DNA of 64,000 nucleotides from Omphiscola glabra (Eukaryota; Mollusca; Gastropoda; Lymnaeidae): contig OZ024811.1 in assembly GCA_964017045.1 (NCBI GenBank), positions 11,313,818-11,377,817 of the forward strand, written 5' to 3'. How positions within the stretch are numbered: the first letter of the stretch is position 1; every line of letters begins with the position of its first letter. The translations under genes were made by a program, and so were the position numbers. A model generated the notes under the pieces. The model saw only the letters and a program-made list of their open reading frames with translations. It did no database searches and was not told the DNA's origin. Shown here in pieces: positions 38,301-47,289 of this stretch.

Positions 38301-41300
38301 CTGAGAACATCGTAGTATTTGTGGGATGACCTTTGACATTGAGATGTATTTGAAAGCGGTATAAATATAGAGTTTGTGAACTTTGATTGAAAAAAACAAA
38401 AACAAAATCCTTTTTTTAAAAGCTGAAATTCATGTCTGAATCATTTTTTTCGTGTCATTTTCAGTTGCACCTGGTTCACTACCAACATCATCTTGACAAC
38501 TTCACAGCCGCCTCAAATCATCCATTCGGCCTTGCAGTCTTTGCATTTCTCTTTAAGGTACCCCCATAACGTACTCATGGATTCATTGGTTATGCCATTG
38601 TTGGCCAACTTAATATTGCAAAGAATAAAATGAGTTTCGTGCTGAAAATCACTGTTCTTAACTTTAGCTTAAATAAATATTCCGTGTTGTTGTAGGTTAC
38701 AAACTGTATCGTTTTTACGGCAACTATTATTAAAAGTTATGATTGCACATCCTACACCCAAAACAAAATCGCATTTGCTGGCCCAACAATTTGGAACACC
38801 TTCCTGTCGCTCTCAGAAACAGACAGACACTGGAGTCCTTCAAAACCGATTTGAAAACACATCTATGTCGCAAACACCTGCTGGGGTGATGTTGTCTACC
38901 ATCTTTTCCAGCTAGCTATTATCTTCTAGGTGTATATTGGCTTGTGTTTATGGTTGCAAGGGATAAAGAATTTGTTAGTTTTTGTAATGCTGCGTTTTGT
39001 ATTTAAATTGGGTAAAACATCGATTGTTTCATTTCTCTTTTAATATGGTTGACTTTGTACCGCGCTTCGAGCCTTCGGGGATGAAACGTGATTTTTCAAA
39101 TGAACTTTATTATTATTATTATTAGGTTGCACCATAAATATACAACACATTCACAAACATGTATTTCAGTTGGTACAACACGTTCACATCACATATACAC
39201 ACTTGTATTTCAGGTTGTACAACACGTTCACATCACATATGCATGCTTGTATTTCAGGTTGTACCACAAGATAACATCAAATTAAACAGCATTCTGAAGC
39301 ATTTTCCTAAGATTGTTAACCCAAGTAAGTAGACCAGCACGCTAATCAACAATGACTAATGAGTGTACAGCTTCAGTATGGGTCGGCATGTAGTCTGGTG
39401 TATATTGTCTGACTACTCCCAAACAGTATGCCAGTATGACATCCCAAAGTTACAGTGTGTTCTTTAGCTGTGTGTTTCGTTTGTTAAGCCCACTATTTTA
39501 AGATAATTCAATTACAGACATAGAGGTTGAAATCGAGACGTTTATGGTGAGGGACATTCTACCTGATTTGGAAAATCTGGACTTTTACCGCTATGACGGC
39601 AGCCTGACATCGCCACCATGTTTTGAAAGTGTCATTTGGTCGGTGGCCGTGGAGAACATTGAAATCTCGGAGAACCAGGTGATTGATTCTGCATTAAAAA
39701 AAATTATTATGAACATTACATGACTATGATTTACAGTCACGCTATCCAAACATTTAGCCCAAAATATTTTCAACTTTTATCCAAACAGTTATCCCAATAT
39801 TTATCCGAACATTACCCAAAACTTTTCCCCATATTTTATTTCAATATGTATACAAACATTTATCCCAAATTTATCTCAGCTTTGACCTAAAGATTTATCC
39901 CAACTTCTTTGTTATCCCTTCTTTTACCCAAACATTTCTCCCACTGTTTATCGCAAAACGCAATCCCTTAGTCTATCCTAACCTCTATCTCAAATTGTAT
40001 AGAATCCCACCAAATTCCACGAGAGCATCTATTAAACCACATATTCCAGTATTAAGGTTACCATTCAAAAACAAATTTCATCTCAAAGACTATCCCAAAT
40101 ATCTATGCCAAAAAATGCATCAAGAAATACTTCATCCTTTTAAGACACTAAATTTGTTTCCTCTGGGATTTTATCTTCTGAATTTACATAATATTTGGAT
40201 ACTATGCAAAGTCTTGTCTGATATCTTTAAATTTCAACATTTGAAAATGCATATTTCGCATTGAAAAATTAAACAACTGTGTCATAAGCTTCCAAAGAAT
40301 GCACCCGCATTTTTGGCAGTCTCCAGTAAACTAGTAGAAAGCAAAGAAGGCGCAAAAGTTTCAAAATCTTATTTCTTCTGGGCACAGAGCTTCACGAAAC
40401 GTCGGAAAAAAAGATATCACTGGAATTAAATTCGCAAACTACAAACATCATTTCGTTTGAATAATTTTCGCAGGCTGTCAGTACGTTTTACGAAACCAGA
40501 ATTTGCTCATCAATGAAAGTGAATACATAGTAAAAAAAAAAAAATTTATGATTTAAAAAATAAAAATCAAGAAAACTACGAGACTAATCAAAAGATGATT
40601 GTAACTTTCCGTTATCAGATAACAGTAGCTATTAATATTTAAGAGCTGAAAAGAAAACCCATTAAGCAGTGTGCGTTCTCGTGATTTCATCAGTTTATAA
40701 ACATTGTTTTTTTGTTTCAACTCTGAATTGATAATCTTTAACAAAGAAGATCTGCTACACAAAACATCCATGGCATTGCTGTCTTTTGAACGGCAATGAC
40801 CATATCTCACATGACAATACATTTTATCAATAAAATAATAGATATACATATACATAGTTCGTTAAATTACCTCACACTGATTGCTCTAGAAATGACATTT
40901 CGCCAAGAAAGAAAGATAACTTTTATGATGCAACAAATAACCTCAAGCAAAGTGAACATATTTAAAAATCCTTCGCCGGCCCCTCTTTAGAGTCATTGTG
41001 CTATGGCTGTCTGTTCATTGCGCTGCGCCCGGGATTCATGTCTTGTGGTTTTAAACTGGTATATTGGCGCTGTCTGTTCATTGCGCTGCGCCCGGGATTC
41101 ATGTCTTGTGGTTTTAAACTGGTATATTGGCGCTGTCTGTTCATTGCGCTGCGCCCGGGATTCATGTCTTGTGGTTTTAAACTGGTATATTGGCGCTGTC
41201 TGTTCATTGCGCTGCGCCCGGGATTCATGTCTTGTGGTTTTAAACTGGTATATTGGCGCTGTCTGTTCATTGCGCTGCGCCCGGGATTCATGTCTTGTGG

Positions 41301-41996
41301 TTTTAAACTGGTATATTGGCGCTGTCTGTTCATTGCGTCACACTAGGTAGTCATGTCTTGTGGGTATAAGTTGGTGCGCTGGGGCGGTCTGTTCAATAAC
41401 TTATGTTAGCTACTAGTGCCTATACAATAACTTTTCTGATACCTGACATCAGCATAAAGATATATTTTTTTTTTTAAATGGAGATCAAAAATGTTTCCCT
41501 GATTGACTTCACCTTAGCCAATTTGTACGCCCCCAAACCCATACCCATACCCAACGCCCCTTGGGTCAAGGTACCTCCCACTTTGAGAACAATGCTCAAT
41601 CAAAAACATTTTGCCAATCTCTATCGCATTTTAAAAAAACTATACATGTTCTTTGGCCCAAGCTCTATACATATATATCCCTACGTCTACCCAAAACTCT
41701 AACCCTAACTTTCGCCAATGCTGTATTCAAATATATAACCTAAATCTTCGACAAGCTACATTCAAACTTCTATTTCACATTCTCTTTGTCCTCAGCTCAG
41801 TCAGTTCAGGAACCTCAGTGACGACAATCACGCGCATCTTGTTGATGACTTCCGGCCAATCCAACCGGAGCACAGTCGTCTGATTACCACAACACTGCGG
41901 GTATCTAATAATAATGTTGGTTCAAAGGTCACCGCATGCCTCCTTGTGTTATCTCCCAGCCTACTTTCAGTTTTGTATTATAGCCTATTGTATTAA
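32293..41996 (+). CDS. Alpha carbonic anhydrase, secreted and GPI-anchored (8 exons)
   Basis: Reversible hydration of CO2 to bicarbonate and a proton at the outer cell surface. Exons: 32293-32383, 33223-33249, 35452-35625, 36879-37027, 38465-38557, 39258-39324, 39518-39678, 41796-41996. They total 963 nt (320 aa) with GT-AG ends and matching phases throughout. Seen: signal peptide (1-~27, FFIEQVDA); QSPINI (56-61); proton-shuttle His96 in DGHTAEV; zinc ligands His124 and His126 in QFHFHWG, and His149 in LHLVHY; gate residues Glu136 (GSEH) and Thr231 (GSLTSPPC); FRPIQP near the C-terminus; Cys51 and Cys235 placed as the disulfide of extracellular members; a hydrophobic tail (~297-320) after NNNVGSK, as in GPI-anchored CA IV/XV types. 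All catalytic residues are present, so activity is expected. A role in acid-base balance or shell formation is inference. Introns 1-5 and 7 carry tandem repeats. Confidence 0.95.
32950..33212. repeat. Degenerate ATCCAATGCTAGT repeat in intron 1
   Basis: Scattered, mutated copies of a short unit containing TATCCAATG(C/T)TAGTA within intron 1, ending just before the exon 2 acceptor. An old, decayed minisatellite. Confidence 0.55.
33223..33249 (+). CDS. Carbonic anhydrase exon 2: 27 nt microexon
   Basis: Acceptor TTGTGTTGCAG, donor GTAGGT. It encodes GWSYDPKRG, matching the W-Y segment that opens mature alpha carbonic anhydrases. Phase 1 in and out. Assigned because it restores the frame and the expected protein start. 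Confidence 0.85.
33408..33863. repeat. 22 bp minisatellite in intron 2, ~20 copies
   Basis: Tandem copies of a 22 bp unit containing TTATCTCTTTCTAATAGAAG. Early copies read GAAGCG, later ones GAAGTG or CAAGTG; one copy lacks a base (CTTTTAATAG near 33831). Confidence 0.95.
33864..35451. other. Rest of intron 2, no further gene
   Basis: Mostly AT-rich. A moderately GC-rich patch at about 34290-34440 (CCGCGCGAAATT to GGTGAGCTCAG) is unlike the rest but matches nothing I recognise. The short open frames here lack any family resemblance. Confidence 0.35.
35452..35625 (+). CDS. Carbonic anhydrase exon 3: QSPINI and His shuttle
   Basis: Begins after CTCTCAG and ends in ACACAG|GTAAAG, phase 1. It encodes PDVWKNSYPDCAG, QSPINI and the DGH that carries the predicted proton-shuttle histidine. 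Its last ~10 bases plus the donor are the founder of the 29 bp repeat that follows. Confidence 0.93.
35612..35968. repeat. 29 bp minisatellite spanning the exon 3 donor, ~12 copies
   Basis: The unit holds CACGCGGACACACAGGTAAAAGC. The first copy is the end of exon 3 with its own splice donor (GGACACACAG|GTAAAGGC). At least ten further CAGGTAAAAGC-like donors follow downstream in the intron, some mutated to ATGTAAAAGC or AGATAAAAGC. Confidence 0.93.
36546..36806. repeat. 12 bp minisatellite AAACTCTCTATG in intron 3
   Basis: About 21 copies of AAACTCTCTATG with variants (CTCGATG, CCCTCTATG, CTCAAAG). It generates open frames with a KLSM repeat that are not genes. It ends about 70 bp before the exon 4 acceptor. 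Confidence 0.93.
36879..37027 (+). CDS. Carbonic anhydrase exon 4: HFHWG zinc ligands
   Basis: Acceptor TGTTGTAG, donor GAG|GTAGGT, phase 1 in and 0 out. It encodes QFHFHWG (two zinc histidines) and GSEHSIDGEFYPME (gate glutamate). Its last 36 bases lie inside the 68 bp repeat unit that continues into intron 4. Confidence 0.95.
36992..37320. repeat. 68 bp tandem repeat spanning the exon 4 donor, ~4.9 copies
   Basis: Copy 1 starts at 36992 inside exon 4 and contains 12 codons (EHSIDGEFYPME), the donor GTAGGT and 26 bp of intron. Copies 2-4 follow from 37060 with few changes, each keeping the coding-like stretch and ATGGAGGTAGGT donor. Copy 3 has lost one base (TTTTACCCATGG). Copy 5 is partial and its donor is mutated (ATAGAAGTAGTT). 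Confidence 0.95.
37762..38135 (+). mobile_element. tRNA-derived SINE-like element in intron 4
   Basis: TAGCCGAGTGG at 37772 is a perfect pol III A box of the Leu/Ser tRNA class, followed by a weak B box (GAGTTCAATGACC, ~37811). The body from about 37862 (GTTGGGACTCGTTAACCTAGG, TCTGAATTCAAAACC, GAGATGGTATCCCG) is shared with the minus-strand element at 62450-62765. No intact tRNA fold is expected. A repeat family present at least twice here. Confidence 0.65.
38465..38557 (+). CDS. Carbonic anhydrase exon 5: third zinc histidine
   Basis: Acceptor TTTTCAG, donor AAG|GTACCC, phase 0 both ends, 31 codons. It begins LHLVHYQHH, whose first His is the third zinc ligand, and ends in GLAVFAFLFK, a core strand of the fold. 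Confidence 0.95.
38750..39122 (+). mobile_element. 3' end of a CR1/L2-like non-LTR retrotransposon in intron 5
   Basis: With one or two frame changes the plus strand reads AFAGPTIWNT and then TLESFKTDLKTHL, the conserved C-terminus of CR1/L2-type ORF2 proteins. A short 3' UTR follows (CGCGCTTCGAGCC, GATGAAACG), ending in (ATT)n at ~39106-39123, the usual tail of such elements. 5'-truncated and dead. Confidence 0.65.
39124..39292. repeat. 44 bp tandem repeat spanning the exon 6 acceptor, ~3.5 copies
   Basis: GTATTTCAG occurs at 39161, 39205 and 39249, exactly 44 bp apart. The last one is the exon 6 acceptor, and the start of exon 6 (GTTGTACCACAAGATAACATC) aligns with the repeat interior (GTTGTACAACACGTTCACATC). 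A partial earlier copy begins at ~39124. Confidence 0.88.
39258..39324 (+). CDS. Carbonic anhydrase exon 6
   Basis: Acceptor ATTTCAG, donor CCAA|GTAAGT, phase 0 in and 1 out, 22 codons (VVPQDNIKLNSILKHFPKI). It is the helix between the LF(L/K) strand and the C-terminal core. Of three AG acceptors in the repeat, only this one keeps the expected protein sequence. Confidence 0.9.
39518..39678 (+). CDS. Carbonic anhydrase exon 7: GSLTSPPC active-site loop
   Basis: Acceptor ATTACAG, donor CAG|GTGATT, phase 1 in and 0 out. It encodes FYRYDGSLTSPPC, with the gate threonine and the second disulfide cysteine, then the ESVIWSVAVENIEIS strand. Confidence 0.95.
39690..40000. repeat. Degenerate ATTTATCCCAAAC repeat in intron 7
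   Basis: Irregular copies of (C)CAAACATTTATCCCAA, about 14 bp apart, strongly diverged. An old minisatellite at the start of intron 7. Confidence 0.55.
40000..40990. other. Middle of intron 7, nothing recognised
   Basis: AT-rich, no gene, no clear transposon. A poly-A run lies at ~40534. Short open frames here show no family resemblance. Confidence 0.35.
41005..41340. repeat. 63 bp minisatellite in intron 7, 5.3 near-identical copies
   Basis: CTGTCTGTTCATTGCGCTGC recurs every 63 bp from 41007. Five full copies appear identical, each with one CCCGGG site, and a broken sixth begins at ~41322 and diverges at CACTAGG. Identity suggests very recent expansion. Several long open frames on both strands come from the 21-codon period. 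Confidence 0.95.
41341..41795. other. End of intron 7
   Basis: 41520-41770 is another weak, mutated short repeat (CCAAACCCATACCCATACCC and similar CCA-A-ACT words), then a pyrimidine-rich tract (TTCTCTTTGTCCTCAG) that is the exon 8 acceptor. Confidence 0.45.
41796..41996 (+). CDS. Carbonic anhydrase exon 8: C-terminus and GPI signal
   Basis: 66 codons and TAA. It encodes LSQFRNL, DDFRPIQP (conserved C-terminal strand), then SNNNVGSK followed by about 20 hydrophobic residues to the stop, the pattern of a GPI-attachment signal. The exact anchor residue is not resolved. Confidence 0.93.
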   Translation, partial: LSQFRNLSDDNHAHLVDDFRPIQPEHSRLITTTLRVSNNNVGSKVTACLLVLSPSLLSVLYYSLLY

Positions 41997-42939
41997 ATTA
42001 CTGTTAAATTTGTCATGAAGAATTTAATGTACCATTTTTCTATTTGTAGTAGCGAAACTGAAATATCTTTAATATATTGTTTGAATTGTATGTAAAGGAA
42101 TTATAGTACTATATCGCCCTACGTTGTAATCTGTTTATTTTATGTAATGTATATACTGAACTTTGTATAACTGAACATATGTTAATATTGTACCAAAGAT
42201 ATATGTCTAGTGTGGGTTGTTGATTAATTGTGTTTATGTTAAAATGACAGGTGAATGTGTGTATGTCACCCAAGACACTCACCACTTACCCAGTAAACAC
42301 CCGAGAACACCTAATTTATAATACACACCCAAGTACAACCCATAATAACCCTCGGTAAATAAAATATAAGAATAGGGTATGCTAAATTTGAATTTATTCA
42401 GGACAAAAGATCTTAAGTCTTATATTTTTATTTGCACAACTTGAATGCAGTCCATCAATTATTAACCTCGGTAACCCTCATATCTATCCCAAAAAGTCAT
42501 ATGTAACACATCCCACACTAAACACATAACATTAACTATAAAATGATTAGCACCTGGGACCACCTCCAGTTCAACCCGGCAAAACACAAGAACATTTCAT
42601 ATGTACACCATATTACATCATAGTACAACAACACAAAATGAAATATTCATTCCCTTGTATTACAATTACACCTTACTATGCCCAATATCTACTCAAGTAC
42701 TTCCAATGTATTCAATGGTACAATAATGATTCATTGTAGAAAAATATATTTTTTAAAAATGTTTTCATATGTGTATTAGACACTAATTTGCGTGAAGTCA
42801 AATGGGCAATGCTGGAATGATTGTGTCCCACATCAGAATTAGAGCCGTTCTTTACTATAATGTGTTTCTTAAGTCATAACTCATTGTAGCTCATTCTCTG
42901 GGACTCTGTCGGAATGATGTAAATCACAATCAAAATTGA
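41997..42939 (+). other. Carbonic anhydrase 3' flank
   Basis: Expected 3' UTR and downstream DNA. An AATAAA hexamer at 42358-42363 is a candidate polyadenylation signal about 360 bp after the stop; ATTAAA also occurs close to the stop. The remainder (CACCCAAGACACTCACC-like, CA-rich) holds nothing I recognise. Confidence 0.4.
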
Positions 42940-42942
42940 CAC

Positions 42943-43435
42943 CAGATACTTAGATCAGTTAGATTTCTGCACTCACGTGACTACAACAGACCTTATCTTG
43001 GGGCAGTGAGATTTCTTCAATCACGTGACTACTACTGACCTTATCTTGGGTCAGTTAGATTTCTGCAATCACGTGACTACAATAGACCTTATCTTGGGTC
43101 AGTTAGATTTCTGCACTCACGTGACTACAGCAGACCTTATCTTGGGACAGTTAGATTTCTGCAATCACGTGACTACAACAGACCTTATCTTGGGACAGTT
43201 AGATTTCTGCAATCACGAGACTACAAGAGACCTTATCTTGGGTCAGTAAGATGTCTGCACTCACGTGACTACAGCAGACCTTATCTTGGGACAGTTAGAT
43301 TTCTGCAATCACGTGACTACAATAGACCTTATCTTGGGTCAGCTAGATTTCTGCACTCACGTGACTACAACAGACCTTATCTTGATTCAGCTAGATTTCT
43401 GCAATCACGTGACTACTACTGACCTTATCGACATA
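42943..43435. repeat. 48 bp minisatellite with CACGTGAC core, ~10 copies
   Basis: Tandem copies of a 48 bp unit with CTTATCTTGGGTCAGTTAGA and TCTGCAATCACGTGACTAC. Nearly every copy keeps the palindrome CACGTG (one reads CACGAG). Its 16-codon period yields repeat-made open frames with no gene. It lies ~950 bp downstream of the carbonic anhydrase stop. Confidence 0.95.
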
Positions 43436-43589
43436 CGTTCATCAACAGTGATCTACTGTAGGTCGTGGCATTATAAAAGTCAAAACAGCAAGTCATAAAA
43501 TTATCACGTTCCCAAAACATCATTTGAATATGTAGGCCATCGCTACAGGTCAATGAATTTTGTAGTGTAATAATTGAAGGCGATAGAAT

Positions 43590-43860
43590 GATATGGCTCA
43601 GTGGTTCTCAAATTGGGCGGTATCGCCTCAAAATCAGAGGCAATTTAAAAGGTTTTGTATATCTTTTAAGGAATGTGGGGGGGCGGGGGGGGGGGGGTTT
43701 CGTTGGGATGTAGAACGTGGGATCTTGGGAACTACACTAGGAATATTTTTTTCTTTAAAACTGTATATTTATAGATAGATGATGTACCAATTTTTATTGT
43801 TGGATTCCAAGAAGTCTAAAAAGGGGGGGTTGGTGTGGTGGAATAGAGATCCGACTGACA
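43590..43860. mobile_element. hAT-like MITE remnant
   Basis: CTCAGTGGTTCTCAAATTGGGCGG at 43597 is a typical hAT-type terminus, followed by CGCCTCAAAATCAGAGGC, a short palindrome, and G-runs near 43677-43697. No second terminus or target-site duplication found. Confidence 0.45.
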
Positions 43861-44907
43861 TAATGTACTATTTTCACCAGATAACAGTGGAGAGATAAAA
43901 ACTTTGATTAAACTTCCAAACAGCAATAACAACTGCAATTTACAACAACTTGCTTTGGATCGTATACATGCAAATATATATATATATAAATATGGTTTTT
44001 AAGATAATTCTCACAATTCTTGTGAAATGAGTCTTTTAATGGCAACGGCTAACAGACTTTAAGTAAGCTACCTGAAACGGCTTGTAAATTTTATATTTTT
44101 ATGTTGTCACGGTTCCACAAGTTTCTTCAATGCCGCTGAAATGTGCACCGTTCAGTTTAAATAGGTTCTTTCATGCACTATCTGTACTTAAGCCTTATCA
44201 AAGATCTGTCTCCCGTTTCTGAACGGGACGATTATATTTAAATTCTGACTTTCACGTGACATTGAATTTCTTTTCCAAACTAGTTTTAGCTTTACACTAC
44301 GTTACATAAAGCTGGTTTTAATTTATTTTTATTTATTTTTTTAAAATCCTTTCTCAAATTACTTACCTTGGGTGACCCTTAAAAGGTTATAATGCCTATA
44401 CATACATTGAGTGTGGCAAATTTCAAGTGCTGTGTTCCAGAGCGCCTGGGGTTGTACTATATTTAAATTCTTTCTTTTTTTTTTTTAATTTAGTCTACCG
44501 CGGGTTAAACAAACCCATTTTGATAAATACGATTTTAAACATACATAATCATCAATAATTACAATATCTATTGGATCTTCTCAGCATCGCTCTAACTGCG
44601 CACAGTGATGCGCTCTCATTCGCTTCTAAACACATCTCACACTTTATTTCCTGCACACCCGCTCTTAATAGTCTGATTACAGCTAAGCACTGGAGGATAT
44701 ATGGAGGGCTATCTGGATTTATTATTATAGATGATGCAACTTTTTCTGTATATGTTTGGTTTTTGTAGAGAGAATATATTGTGTTGAATGGACAAAGATG
44801 ATAAGCGAACAAATCGTTTCATATTTCGATCCTCCTTGCTTAAAATAAACTTTTTTTGATTTTTTTTTTTTAAAGTTTTAAAGTTTCAACAGCTCTCAGA
44901 CAAAGAG
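43861..44907. other. AT-rich spacer before the frameshifted receptor
   Basis: No gene. (TA)n near 43977-43990, poly-T runs near 44467 and 44862. The open frames at 44552-44812 have no recognisable domain. Confidence 0.4.
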
Positions 44908-45881
44908 TTAAGTTAAGAAATGACCACACACTAACTTTTTGAAAGTGGCAGCAAACTTTGAACTTAACGTGACGTAAATGACAAAGTTTAGTGACGCGTA
45001 CATGTAATCAAACATCCTCACAACCATTCGGCCGGTTACAATGAAAAAATCATTGTCAGGATAATCATTCATGAAAAAAAGGCCTTTTTGCACATGACAG
45101 GTTTTGGAGAAAAAGTCAACAAAGCCAAACAGGAGATGACCGTTAATAATTTGAACGCCTTCAACTCTTTTCTCACTTTCGAGAGACGACAACGGGGATC
45201 ATGGGAGAATTTTCGGGACATGAGATAGATCTTGACGCCAATCGTTGTGTTGCACGCCAATATCACTAGCAGCGGCATCAAACTAATAAATATTGTAAAT
45301 ACTAGGTTAAAAGTGTTTCTTCCATTGAAGAATAAAACCAGCGGTATCTTGTTAAATAAAAGATATGCGGGAACTATAAAAAGGTATATATATATAGGAA
45401 CAGCAGCTAAAATAAATGTAGCCCTAGTCGTTGTAAAAAGTCTGGAAATAAGAAAGGGGAATAAGACGGCTACCATCCTCTCTACGGAAAGTATAGCCAC
45501 AAGAGTATAGCTGGCAAAACAGTCATTCAAGAACATCTGTAACACGAACGAAATTACACCGGAAGTGCGGAAGAATATCCTAAAAAAATGGATCAGCATC
45601 TCCAAAAAGTCGAACACTAGATGGATGCAATCGCATACAGTAATGGATATCAAGAGGATATTTGTTGTATCTTTAATTCCGTGGCGAGTTAAAACAAAAA
45701 TGGTTATGACGTTGCCCACAATACCACATAGGCCAACACATGAACGTAGAAAGGTGGTCAAAAATGTGTACAGTAAAAAGCATTCGACACTTTTGTGAAT
45801 GTCGAATGGAACTTGATAAAAAGCTGATTGATTCCAGTTATGAGAGTCCTTGAATTCCTTTACGGAATTAATTGTGTTCAT
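44908..45881 (-). pseudogene. Rhodopsin-class receptor with one frameshift
   Basis: A class A GPCR of the type expanded as peptide or chemosensory receptors in gastropods. The first ATG giving a plausible N-terminus is at 45879-45881 (MNTINSV, with an NQS glycosylation site). Seen: TM1 with GNVITIF, TM2 with DCIHLVFD, TM3 ending SVERMVAVLFP (ERM for E/DRY), TM4, TM5 (LMPLLVILACNTTIG), and TM6 after KELKAFKLL. The frame then stops at TGA near 45069, just after a run of seven A on the plus strand (45074-45080). The protein continues one frame away through MNDYPDN and TM7 (SLNFVIYVTLSSKF, an NPxxY variant) to a stop at 44908. One missing or extra base in the homopolymer explains this, so it may be a young pseudogene or an assembly error. 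An upstream exon is possible (CAG at ~45926). Confidence 0.8.
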
Positions 45882-45920
45882 AAAACGAATGCTCTTTATT
45901 GATCTGATTGCCTTATCCAA

Positions 45921-46169
45921 CGATTCTGTAAGTATTATATCACATCAAAATGTTGCACTTCTTTTTATATGTATCCCATAATTCTCCTGTTTTTTTATAC
46001 CCGTATAGTCCTGAAATGAGCCAATCTAATGTGGCGATAGATTTAGTGCTGGTTATCTTCAAAGGTTGAAGTGCTGAGATATCAAATGTAAAACTATCAA
46101 TAATAGCTTCGTCTCCTTGGGAAAAAAACTGGTTACGTGTGATGCAATCGCTTCCTAGAAATCTGCTGG
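45921..46169. other. Spacer upstream of the frameshifted receptor
   Basis: Short stretch between the receptor and the U2-like element. Nothing recognised beyond a possible upstream splice acceptor for the receptor near 45926. Confidence 0.3.
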
Positions 46170-46390
46170 CTATCTTTGATAGATACAGTTTAAGGAGGAA
46201 GGCTGAAAAAGCCCACCCCGCCCCTCAATACTCCGTAAGTTCTCAGCCTGTTGGCTAAGATCAGGATGTAGTGTCTGTTCATATCCTGCCGGGATACCAA
46301 ACCTGGTTGGGGGAACTTGATATCTCGCTTTGTTTTCAGCTCTGGACGGGACGATCAGTAACAACAAATGAGATAGCCGCAAGGTATCTA
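46170..46390 (+). mobile_element. U2 snRNA-like repeat (snRNA-headed SINE or pseudogene)
   Basis: 46240-46286 (TTCTCAGCCTGTTGGCTAAG, GATGTAGTGTCTGTTC, ATATC) matches the 5' part of U2 snRNA in about 40 of 46 positions. The region includes the branch-point-pairing segment, altered here from GTAGTA to GTAGTG. A short hairpin follows (TATCC/GGATA at ~46283-46297) where U2 has stem IIa. The rest of U2, including its Sm site, is absent. snRNA-derived SINE heads are known in animals; a simple truncated U2 pseudogene is the alternative. Confidence 0.6.
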
Positions 46391-47289
46391 CCAGAAAATG
46401 CAGACTTTTCTACAGACATTACCCCCAATGCTGACATCGGTGTGTGGTGAAACCTAACAAAAGAAAGCGCAGTTCATGGGCCAAGATAAAGGGTGGGAAC
46501 ATTAATATTTTATAAAAATATTTGTTGTAAATGTAACTTGCAAAAACATTTTAAAATTTAAATCTTTCAGAATCGAACCATTTTTTGTGGATAGCAATAT
46601 CTAAAGATACATAGCAAAAAATGGAAATTCAATATTTTTTTTACAAAATGAAAAAAAAAGGTTTCATTACCACAAAAAAAAAAAGGTAATGGGGTTTGAA
46701 CGAGTCAGTGTTAAGATTATACTTTACAGTAAAGATTTTTTGTTTTTATTTTTAGCAAAATACAACTGGTGGCATGAACATTTTTGATGAGACAAAGAAT
46801 AATTCCTTAAAAGAAGCACACACATTTTACACTTGAATATTGAAGAAAAGATTTATAAGAAATATAAAAAGTATATTATAATCATTTTGTATAGCTCAGG
46901 GGCGAAGAAGAGCATGGGCACGCTTTAATCCAGATACCAAAATATCAAAATCCTTTAACTATACAGATATTGAGATGGTACTTTTATTTTTGTTGTTGTA
47001 ACGTTAAGGACATTTTTTTTTTCCTTTTCTTTAAAGCTCAGGGTTCTGAAATTAATTTGGCTGACGTATTGCATTGAGAAGAAAATAACTCTTAAAACCA
47101 ATTGAAACTGAAATATCTTTTCATGGATCTTTTTTAATTACAAAATGTATAATTAACTACTTCATAAATATAAAATAGAAAGAGGCTGAAATTGTTCGAA
47201 TTTTTAAAAAAGTTAAGGATAAATTATATCAAAGCTCATTTCAGTCCCTGTAAAAAAATAGATTTTCAGAGAATTCGCAAGAACAAGTG
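46391..47289. other. AT-rich spacer
   Basis: No gene, no clear repeat. Poly-A runs at ~46651 and ~46674, poly-T near 47012. Confidence 0.35.

Noticed and set aside
40996..41350. Three overlapping ~110-codon open frames on both strands
   Set aside because: All result from the 63 bp (21-codon) repeat in an intron of the carbonic anhydrase gene.
46236..46390. A functional U2 snRNA gene
   Set aside because: The branch-point-pairing GTAGTA is mutated and the 3' half with the Sm site is missing.
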